Shown here: positions 58,142 through 64,000 of the stretch, piece by piece
How the letters are laid out: the number at the start of each line of letters is the position of its first letter
How positions within the stretch are numbered: the first letter of the stretch is position 1
Origin: Paenibacillus sp. FSL R5-0341
GTDB lineage: Bacteria; Bacillota; Bacilli; Paenibacillales; Paenibacillaceae
Length of the DNA stretch: 64,000 bases
Direction of reading: 5' to 3'
Assembly: GCF_037975235.1 (NCBI RefSeq)
Contig: NZ_CP150241.1
Span: 6,138,001 to 6,202,000 of the forward strand
Position numbers and translations under genes: made by a program
Notes under the pieces: model-generated
Databases searched by the model: none
Told to the model about the DNA's origin: nothing
What the model saw: the letters and a program-made list of their open reading frames with translations, nothing else

Positions 58142-58972
58142 CTACCTTTTTGCAATGCCATAACGTTCAGATAACGCTTCTCCCAAAATGTTAAACGTAA
58201 TGACTACCAGCAGAATCAATACACCTGGGTAGATCATCAACTCCGGATGACTGCGAATGTAACCTGTTCCTTCATGAATCATGGCTCCCCATTCTGCATT
58301 TGGTGGTTGAATACCGAGTCCTAGGAATGACAGAGCAGATATATCCATAATCGCCCATCCCATCTCCAGCGTACCCATCACAACGATCGGACGCTGCACG
58401 TTGGGGATGATATGTTTGCGGATAATCGTCCACGAAGAAGAGCCGCTAACCCGCGCCGCCGCAATGAAGTTCCGTTCCTTCAGACTAACGACCATGTTCC
58501 GGCAGATACGTGCATAATATACCCACTGCACCATCATGAGGGCCAGAAGCACCTGCATCAGACCTGGACCAAAAATCCCCACAATACCCAGCACAAGCAC
58601 CAGATTCGGAAACGCCATAATGCCTTCACACAAGCGCATCAACAGACTGTCCACCCAGCCACCAAGGTAACCGGAGATTGAACCTACAATGACACCTATG
58701 AGCAAAGAAGACAGAAAGATCAGGGTGGCAAATCCGAGCGACACCCGCGCTCCATACATCAGTCTGGTGAGATTGTCGCGTCCCAGATGATCCGTTCCGA
58801 GCCAATGCTCCAGCGATGGACTCGCCAGCTTCTGCAACAGATTTACCTTCACAGGGTCATGAGGAGCAATCCATGGAGCAAGTAGTGCTATCACGAAGAA
58901 AAGCAATATAATCACCGAGCAGATCTGGATGGCTCTCTGTCCTTTAAATACCGCACGCCATTTGTTTATCAA
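58142..58972 (-). CDS. nikC: Nickel/peptide-type ABC importer permease (NikC-like)
   Basis: The 276-residue permease has six membrane helices: 'FFVIALLAPWIAPHDPVKVN', 'LGTDHLGRDNLTRLMYGARV', and the EAA region 'NFIAAARVSGSSSWTIIRKH'. 'GLGIQPPNAEWGAMIHEG' is typical of DppC/NikC proteins. The TTG start at 58972 overlaps the nikB stop (TTGA) and has AAAGGA upstream. With NikB it forms the channel. Confidence 0.9.
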   Translation of the reverse strand: MINKWRAVFKGQRAIQICSVIILLFFVIALLAPWIAPHDPVKVNLLQKLASPSLEHWLGTDHLGRDNLTRLMYGARVSLGFATLIFLSSLLIGVIVGSISGYLGGWVDSLLMRLCEGIMAFPNLVLVLGIVGIFGPGLMQVLLALMMVQWVYYARICRNMVVSLKERNFIAAARVSGSSSWTIIRKHIIPNVQRPIVVMGTLEMGWAIMDISALSFLGLGIQPPNAEWGAMIHEGTGYIRSHPELMIYPGVLILLVVITFNILGEALSERYGIAKR

Positions 58973-59913
58973 TGTTCTGCCCGTCCTTTCGCTGAAATCC
59001 GTGGGTCCATAACGAGTTGCACCAGATCAACGAGCAGATTGCATACGATGAACAGGCATGCCGCCAGGAAGACATAACATTGAATAACAGGGATATCCCG
59101 GTTAAATATCGCATCGACAAAGTATCGTCCGAACCCAGGCCAGGAAAACACTTGCTCCACAATAATGGTTCCTGTGAGCAGCTTGCCCATACTCATCCCC
59201 ATCCCCGTAATGAGGGGCGATATAGCGATCTTCAGGACATGTTTCAGCATAATGACTCGTTCGCGAATCCCGCGTGTTCTCGCGTACTGTACATATGTCT
59301 CCTGCAATTGCTCCAGTACACTGGAACGCAACAATCGGGTGTAGACCGCAATAAGAATCAAGGAAAGTGTAATCGTAGGCAGAACCAGATTCTCCCACGA
59401 TCCACGCCCCTCCACAGGCAGCCAGTCCAATTTCACTGCGAAAAAGAAGATCAGCAGGTAACCGAGCCAGAACTGCGGAATAGATGCTCCAAAATAGGAA
59501 ATCGCACGGCTGACCATGTCAATCCAGCTATTCTTATACACCGCCGCCAGTATTCCCAAAGGAATACTTACAAAAACCGATAACAACATACTCCAGAAGG
59601 CGAGCTCAGCCGTAGCCGGAAGCCTTAATTTCACTTCGTCCCATACGGGTTTGTTGGTGAGATATGAAGTGCCAAAGTCGAGCTTGGCAATCTTCTGAAT
59701 CGTATGCGCATATTGGGTTAACAAAGGCTGATCCAGACCGAACTCATGCCGTTTTTGCGCAAGCAGCTCCGGTGTCGGATAGATGTGAGCGGCTGTAAGA
59801 TAAGCCTCGGCCGGATCAACCGGTGAAATATGAATAAGCGCAAAGGTAACGAGTGTAGCGATAAAAACGATAGGAATGATCGCGATCATTCGTTTACCAA
59901 TATAACCGATCAC
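58969..59913 (-). CDS. nikB: Nickel/peptide-type ABC importer permease (NikB-like)
   Basis: The 314-residue permease starts MIGYIGKRMIAIIPIVFIAT and has the DppB/NikB features 'LVTFALIHISPVDPAEAYLT', 'EFGLDQPLLTQYAHTIQKIA', 'DFGTSYLTNKPVWDEVKLRL' and the EAA region 'ETYVQYARTRGIRERVIMLK'. It ends with the typical 'NLLVDLVQLVMDPRIS'. The ATG at 59913 follows GGGAGG. Between it and nikA lies copy B of the dispersed repeat, inside the operon. Confidence 0.92.
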   Translation of the reverse strand: MIGYIGKRMIAIIPIVFIATLVTFALIHISPVDPAEAYLTAAHIYPTPELLAQKRHEFGLDQPLLTQYAHTIQKIAKLDFGTSYLTNKPVWDEVKLRLPATAELAFWSMLLSVFVSIPLGILAAVYKNSWIDMVSRAISYFGASIPQFWLGYLLIFFFAVKLDWLPVEGRGSWENLVLPTITLSLILIAVYTRLLRSSVLEQLQETYVQYARTRGIRERVIMLKHVLKIAISPLITGMGMSMGKLLTGTIIVEQVFSWPGFGRYFVDAIFNRDIPVIQCYVFLAACLFIVCNLLVDLVQLVMDPRISAKGRAEH

Positions 59914-59968
59914 TGAACATTCCTCCCTGTTCTCAAGCTACATGAGCTTATTACTCTTGAAATCACTA

Positions 59969-60157
59969 TATAAGTTCAACTAATTTTTTTACACGAGAAC
60001 GGAGAGGACAGAAAAAACCTGAAGAAGCGTAGCGTTCGCCTTTATCACCGGATTTTCCCTTTAGAAAGGGAATCAAAAAAATCTGGGGATAACAGCGATC
60101 GGAAGGTTATTCTGTCATCGGAGTGGCACGTGTAAACATTCTTTAGTTGAACTTATA
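59969..60157 (-). repeat. Dispersed palindromic repeat, copy B (best ends)
   Basis: The element is bounded by perfect 15-base inverted ends, TATAAGTTCAACTAA (59969-59983) and TTAGTTGAACTTATA (60143-60157), with a second inverted pair TTTACACG (59988-59995) and CGTGTAAA (60129-60136) inside. The core is complementary to copies A and C. The inner hairpin TTATCCCCAGATTT...AAATCCGGTGATAA surrounds CCCTTT..AAAGGG. It lies five bases past the nikA stop and 55 bp before nikB. Confidence 0.85.
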
Positions 60158-60161
60158 CAAA

Positions 60162-61796
60162 TTATTGATTGCCCAATTCAATTCCTACAAACGGATTTTC
60201 ATCACGGTTCGCCGGGAAAATAAAGTTGGAGATTTTCTTCTGATATACAGCCGTTTTCTTAATATAAGAGATCGGTACGATCGCCGATTGCTCCTGAAGT
60301 GTTTTCAAGATAGAGCCATACAGCTCCTGGCGTTTCGTCTCGTCTGTAGATGACAGTGCTGCATGCACCTGATCGTCCAGTTCCTTTTTCATCGGCAACG
60401 CACTCAAGGTCTCGGAAATCCCGAATCCAGGGCTCGCCACAACGTTAATGAAGGAATGTGGATCATATGGAGCACCGTAGTTATACCAGAAATACAGGTC
60501 GAAATCATTGGCTTTCAAACGCTTGATCTGTACCGTCAGTTCCAGCCCAGTGAGGTTTACTTTAACCCCAAGCTCGCTCCATTCCGCCTGAATGGTCTCA
60601 GCCATCGCTTTCTGAATCGGGTCTGTCTTGTCAAAAATCATCTCGAAATCAAGCTGCTGACCGTCTTTCTCACGAACCGTACCACCTGCAGGCAGTTTCC
60701 AGCCCGCTTCATCCAGTAAAGCTTTGGATTTCTCCACGTCATACGTGATCGGTTCCAGGTCTACATTGGTGTATGGATAGTTTTTGGACAACACGGTATC
60801 GGCTGGGTCTTCCAAACCGGAAGTCACGCCTTCCACCATCGCCTGTTTGTTAAACCCTTGCTGAAGCGCCATCCGTACTCTGACATCGGACAGCTTAGGA
60901 TTGGAAGAATTCAGCAACAGACTGCGAGTACCCACCGGATCAGACAATTGAGTCACATATTCATCATTGTCACGCAGCTGTTGGAACGCATCCAGACTGA
61001 TCACACCTTCACCATAGATCAAGTCGAGATCGCCTTTTTCAAAAGCGAGTACACGGGTTTCACCGTCAGGAATGATTTTGACCGTAATCTGATCTACCTT
61101 CGGTGCTGTTCCCCAATAGTTCGGGTTACGCTTGAAGACGGCATATTCGTCCTGCTTGTATTCAGCCAGCATCCACGGGCCCGTTCCAACCGGCTCTTTG
61201 ATGCCTTGGGATGTATCTCCGTCATCCGGGAATCCAGCTTCACCCAGGAAGCGGAAAGGACGAACCACCGACAAGTCCTGAAGCACAGGATAATACGGCT
61301 CTGTGAGTGTCATGCGGAAGGTCTGATCGTCCACAACCTCGGTCTTGTCGAGCACACCTACAATGCCCAGCCAGCTATGTGTATCTTTATTTTTCATTAC
61401 AGCGTCAAAGTTCTTTTTCACGATCTCAGCATTAAATGGCGTACCATCTGAGAATTTCACACCTTGGCGAAGCTTGAATGTATATACTTTGCCGTCATCG
61501 GAGATGGTCCATGATTCTGCCAGAGCAGGTTCCAGTTTTCCGTCCTTCTGGTAACTGATTAGCGGCTCATAGAGCATGGATTGGGCAAATAATTGCGAAG
61601 GATTGTACGTGTGCGGATTCATTGTACCGATATCACGTGGCCATGACATCGTAATCGACTTCGTTGATGTTTGATCCGAAGCAGCAGATGAGGATTCATC
61701 TCCACTTCCTGTATTGCTGCAACCCACGATAACGAATAGCAACAAGAGCATAGTTGCCAACGTGAGGGCCGAAGATTTGCGATGTTGTACAGACAT
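60162..61796 (-). CDS. nikA: Nickel/metallophore-type solute-binding lipoprotein (NikA-like)
   Basis: From ATG 61796 (AGGGG upstream) the protein is 544 residues with a lipoprotein signal ('TLATMLLLLFVIVGCSN'). The mature part closely follows NikA: 'SWPRDIGTMNPHTYNPSQLF', 'AQSMLYEPLISYQKDGKLEP', 'ALAESWTISDDGKVYTFKLR' and 'YYPVLQDLSVVRPFRFLGEA'. NikA/CntA proteins bind nickel-histidine or metal-metallophore complexes. The exact Fur box at the promoter suggests iron control, so a metallophore or iron-related ligand is as likely as nickel. The open frame to 61850 covers the Fur box and is not translated. First gene of nikABCDE. Confidence 0.87.
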   Translation of the reverse strand: MSVQHRKSSALTLATMLLLLFVIVGCSNTGSGDESSSAASDQTSTKSITMSWPRDIGTMNPHTYNPSQLFAQSMLYEPLISYQKDGKLEPALAESWTISDDGKVYTFKLRQGVKFSDGTPFNAEIVKKNFDAVMKNKDTHSWLGIVGVLDKTEVVDDQTFRMTLTEPYYPVLQDLSVVRPFRFLGEAGFPDDGDTSQGIKEPVGTGPWMLAEYKQDEYAVFKRNPNYWGTAPKVDQITVKIIPDGETRVLAFEKGDLDLIYGEGVISLDAFQQLRDNDEYVTQLSDPVGTRSLLLNSSNPKLSDVRVRMALQQGFNKQAMVEGVTSGLEDPADTVLSKNYPYTNVDLEPITYDVEKSKALLDEAGWKLPAGGTVREKDGQQLDFEMIFDKTDPIQKAMAETIQAEWSELGVKVNLTGLELTVQIKRLKANDFDLYFWYNYGAPYDPHSFINVVASPGFGISETLSALPMKKELDDQVHAALSSTDETKRQELYGSILKTLQEQSAIVPISYIKKTAVYQKKISNFIFPANRDENPFVGIELGNQ

Positions 61797-61823
61797 GGAT
61801 GTTGAACCCCTTTTCTCTATTTT

Positions 61824-61840
61824 ATGATAATGATTATCAT
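61824..61840. promoter_or_regulatory. Fur box of the nik-like operon
   Basis: ATGATAATGATTATCAT is a perfect palindrome around a central base and contains the Bacillus Fur 7-1-7 core TGATAAT-N-ATTATCA exactly. Zur (TCGTAAT) and PerR (TTATAAT) cores differ. It lies just downstream of the predicted transcription start. Confidence 0.8.
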
Positions 61841-61852
61841 ATTCATCCATTA

Positions 61853-61881
61853 AGAATAGGCAGGAGCCCTCCTTTTGTCAA
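61853..61881 (-). promoter_or_regulatory. SigA promoter of the nik-like operon
   Basis: On the minus strand: consensus -35 TTGACA (61881-61876), 17 bp, -10 TATTCT (61858-61853). Bound Fur would block elongation or promoter clearance from here. Confidence 0.6.
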
Positions 61882-61919
61882 CAAAATTCGACATTGTATG
61901 TATCACTACTAAATATGCC

Positions 61920-61951
61920 GAAAAAGCCCTTCCTGTAGGAGGAAGAGCCTC
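61920..61951 (-). terminator. Terminator after the GH113 gene
   Basis: Read leftward: GCTCTTCCT, CCTAC, AGGAAGGGC and five T. It isolates the GH113/GH130 transcript from the nik-like operon. The stretch 61952-62092 shows nothing else. Confidence 0.75.
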
Positions 61952-62092
61952 TCGACCTGAATATGAATCACAACTGCAAAAATAAGCTCAACAATAATTT
62001 GCTATTCCTTGCTCACAGCATGGAAATCACGAAAGTACATATGCAGATATATTACTGAAATCCAGCTTCATATACGCCTTCTTGTTTCTCGT

Positions 62093-63034
62093 TTAAACGT
62101 CTACAGTGACGCCCTCATAGAACCGACGAATGACCTGCTCCGCTGGCTTGCCGTAAACTCCATATCCGTCATCGGTCAGGGCATCCTTCTCCGCGTGTAG
62201 ATGCGCGCTCCAGTCCCACAGACCGAATCCGCGTACCCAGTCACGCTGACTGACATGTCGGAACATCGCTTCATAGAAACGCTCCTGTTCTTCAGCATTC
62301 ACTTCACCTGCTAATCCCCAATCGTTTGGTACCTGGGCTGATCCATTGCGGCTGGGGCAGCCTGCTTCTGCGAAGAAAAAGGGTTTGCCATAAGGAGCAA
62401 TCGCCTGCTCAATTCGATCCAGCTGTGCCTCCCAATCTCCGATGGGATAGTAACCACTGGAAGAGATGACATCCACGGCATCCCACCAGTTCACATGACC
62501 TTCCTGATATTTGTCCGTGTTGTATGACACCAGTCCCGTGTACACTTCACGCACACCGGCGATCACCTCGCGCCACTCTTGATCCCGACGCTCGGACTGC
62601 ACCATCTCACAGCCTACGATGAACATCTCACACTTTTCCTGCTCTGCAATCGCTGCATAATGCTTCTGAAATGCTGTGTAGCTGCGGAACCAATCCTTCC
62701 ACTTCGGCTCACACGGCACATCGATATCAAAAAAGTTAATGTGTGCACGCCATGTGCCATCGGTACAGTTGACGGTTGGTTTCAGAATGACACGCAACCC
62801 GAGTGTACGAGCATATCGCATCATGTCCACCAGTTCATCATCCTCTACCAGATGTGCACCACGATACTTGACCTCTACCGCCTGTGGATGATCCTGATGT
62901 GCCGCCAGAGCAAAAATAACATGAGAACTGCCTGTACGTTCAGCCATCAGACGCAAGGATTCTTTGGCTTCCGGCTTGCGGAAGTCTCCCCTGCCACTCA
63001 TCCAGCCAAATGTAAATCCCTTGATATAATCCAT
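62093..63034 (-). CDS. Glycoside hydrolase, GH113-type (beta-mannan-active)
   Basis: From ATG 63034 (GGGGAG eight bases upstream) the protein is 313 residues with a TIM-barrel pattern: 'GFTFGWMSGRGDFRKPEAKE', 'ALAAHQDHPQAVEVKYRGAH' and 'LGLRVILKPTVNCTDGTWRA'. The acid/base Glu is probably in 'MFIVGCEMVQSERRDQEWRE' and the nucleophile Glu in 'GKPFFFAEAGCPSRNGSAQV'. No signal peptide, so it acts in the cytoplasm on imported oligosaccharides. GH113 enzymes are beta-1,4-mannanases; pairing with a GH130 phosphorylase supports mannan use. Confidence 0.82.
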   Translation of the reverse strand: MDYIKGFTFGWMSGRGDFRKPEAKESLRLMAERTGSSHVIFALAAHQDHPQAVEVKYRGAHLVEDDELVDMMRYARTLGLRVILKPTVNCTDGTWRAHINFFDIDVPCEPKWKDWFRSYTAFQKHYAAIAEQEKCEMFIVGCEMVQSERRDQEWREVIAGVREVYTGLVSYNTDKYQEGHVNWWDAVDVISSSGYYPIGDWEAQLDRIEQAIAPYGKPFFFAEAGCPSRNGSAQVPNDWGLAGEVNAEEQERFYEAMFRHVSQRDWVRGFGLWDWSAHLHAEKDALTDDGYGVYGKPAEQVIRRFYEGVTVDV

Positions 63035-63089
63035 ATGCATAGCTCCCCAATATTTCTGTTCACTTAATGAAAAAAGAATGACCTACTAT

Positions 63090-63240
63090 ATACATTTTCA
63101 CTACGATTGCAGTACCATCTTCCGATCGCCGTTATCCCCAGATTTCTATCAATCCTTTTATACAAGGGAGAAATCCGGAGATAAATGCGACCACTTCGCT
63201 TCTTCAGATTGGTTCTGCACTCTCCGTTATTGTGTAAATT
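63090..63240 (+). repeat. Dispersed palindromic repeat, copy C
   Basis: This copy shares with A and B the blocks CTTCCGATCG, GTTATCCCCAGATTT, AAATCCGGAGATAAA, CGCTTCTTCAG and CTCTCCGTT, ending TTGTGTAAATTT. Its outer ends are more decayed than in copy B. It fills the gap between the GH130 and GH113 genes, which are otherwise probably cotranscribed. Confidence 0.8.
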
Positions 63241-63270
63241 TCAGATTTTCAAAAATTTGTTTCACTTCGA

Positions 63271-64000
63271 TTACAGCTTGCCTTCCTCGTGATCTCCGGC
63301 GATGACTTCATCGGTCTCGATCACATAGTTCACGATCTCTTCGATGGTCGTGTAAGCCACGCCCACATAGGTATCGGCAGCGCCGTAATAGATGGCGATA
63401 CGTCCGGTATCGGCATCATGCAGTGTTGCACACGGGAAGATGACGTTATCAACGAAGCCTTGCTCTTCGTACCATTTTTCCGGTGTCAGCACAAAGTTGG
63501 ATGAACGATATTTTACTTTGGACGGCTCATCCAGATCCAGAATAACTGCCCCCATGCTATACACCAAACCGTTACAGGTTCCAGTTACGCCGTGGTAGAA
63601 CATCAGCCAGCCTTCGGACGTTTCGATCGGAGCGGGTCCGCCGCCAATTTTGACCGATTGCCACCAGCCTTGGCCGCCTTTACTCATCACATGACGGTGC
63701 TTACCCCAGTACACGAGATCCGGGCTTTCACTCAGGAAGATGTCTCCGAATGGCGTGTGTCCACTGTCACTCGGTCTGGACAACATCACATAGTTATCGT
63801 TGATTTTGCGCGGGAACAACACGCCATTACGGTTGAACGGCAGCATTGGATTTTCGAGACGGACAAATGTTTTGAAATCATCCGTCTTCGCCAGTCCCAA
63901 TGCTGCGCCGTAGAAATCGGTACACCAGATGATGTAATACGTATCCTCGACTTTGACCAGACGCGGGTCATACGCATAGTTCGGCATGAACGGATCGCCA
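63271..64000 (-). CDS. GH130-family glycosidase/mannoside phosphorylase, 5' part cut by window
   Basis: The frame is open to the right edge (codons from 63999: GDPFMPNYAYDPRLVKVEDT), so the true start lies beyond the window. The five-bladed propeller pattern of GH130 is clear: 'YYIIWCTDFYGAALGLAKTD', 'GVLFPRKINDNYVMLSRPSD', 'GGGPAPIETSEGWLMFYHGV' and 'DNVIFPCATLHDADTGRIAI'. It ends 'YYGAADTYVGVAYTTIEEIV'. GH130 enzymes phosphorolyse or hydrolyse beta-mannosides. Cytoplasmic. It precedes the GH113 gene across copy C of the repeat. Confidence 0.88.
   Translation of the reverse strand, partial: GDPFMPNYAYDPRLVKVEDTYYIIWCTDFYGAALGLAKTDDFKTFVRLENPMLPFNRNGVLFPRKINDNYVMLSRPSDSGHTPFGDIFLSESPDLVYWGKHRHVMSKGGQGWWQSVKIGGGPAPIETSEGWLMFYHGVTGTCNGLVYSMGAVILDLDEPSKVKYRSSNFVLTPEKWYEEQGFVDNVIFPCATLHDADTGRIAIYYGAADTYVGVAYTTIEEIVNYVIETDEVIAGDHEEGKL

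Overview
The window looks like chromosomal DNA of a Paenibacillus-type Gram-positive spore former. The evidence is gene content: a cydABDC oxidase operon, several ABC importers for sugars and peptide- or nickel-type solutes, glycosyltransferase-TPR proteins beside DUF6385-type repeat proteins, mannan-type glycosidases, strong GGAGG ribosome sites, frequent TTG/GTG starts, and a mid-range GC content. No tRNA, rRNA, CRISPR array, intact insertion sequence or prophage was seen. All assignments come from reading the sequence; no database search was run.

Left part (1-10.5 kb): the tail of an FGGY sugar kinase; a gene-poor stretch with nested inverted repeats; an ArsR regulator divergent from an NTF2-like protein; an unknown 270-residue protein; a TagO/WecA-type phosphosugar transferase; then the leftward operon cydA-cydB-cydD-cydC (cytochrome bd oxidase and its ABC exporter). 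Its promoter region carries two TGTGA-N6-TCACA-type palindromes, as expected for redox control by Rex or Fnr.

Middle-left (10.5-24.9 kb): the most distinctive region, a probable surface-protein glycosylation locus. Rightward genes encode a TPR-like protein, a GT2 and a GT4 glycosyltransferase and a methyltransferase. Leftward genes encode three GT2-TPR fusion proteins, a large protein of near-identical Thr/Asn-rich repeats with a DUF6385-like C-terminus, and a small basic DUF6385-like protein. Two rightward paralogues ending in a Trp-Trp-Glu motif complete the island. One GT2-TPR gene has an extremely GC-rich, Ala-rich 3' half.

Centre (24.9-46.8 kb): an MFS transporter with a winged-helix regulator; a three-gene ABC importer of the TrpX type; a lone Rpn-like C-terminal fragment; a Cys-rich regulator with TrhO; a two-component system with a beta-propeller lipoprotein; an AraC regulator and a MATE pump; a sugar ABC operon with a broken permease remnant; LspA; a UPF0303 protein; a PadR regulator with its membrane partner; and a nucleoside hydrolase.

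Right part (46.8-64 kb): a four-gene operon resembling the E. coli yjf set (DUF350, glutathionylspermidine-synthase-like, lipoprotein, unknown); an ABC-F protein behind a 53-codon leader ORF and a terminator; a glycosyltransferase and a phosphotransferase; a TetR regulator with an NAD(P)H oxidoreductase sharing the same promoter and operator design; a nikABCDE-like importer behind a consensus promoter and an exact Fur box; and a GH113/GH130 mannan-type pair. A 190-bp palindromic repeat family occurs three times (42.7, 60.0 and 63.1 kb), and one separate MITE-like element lies at 55.3 kb.
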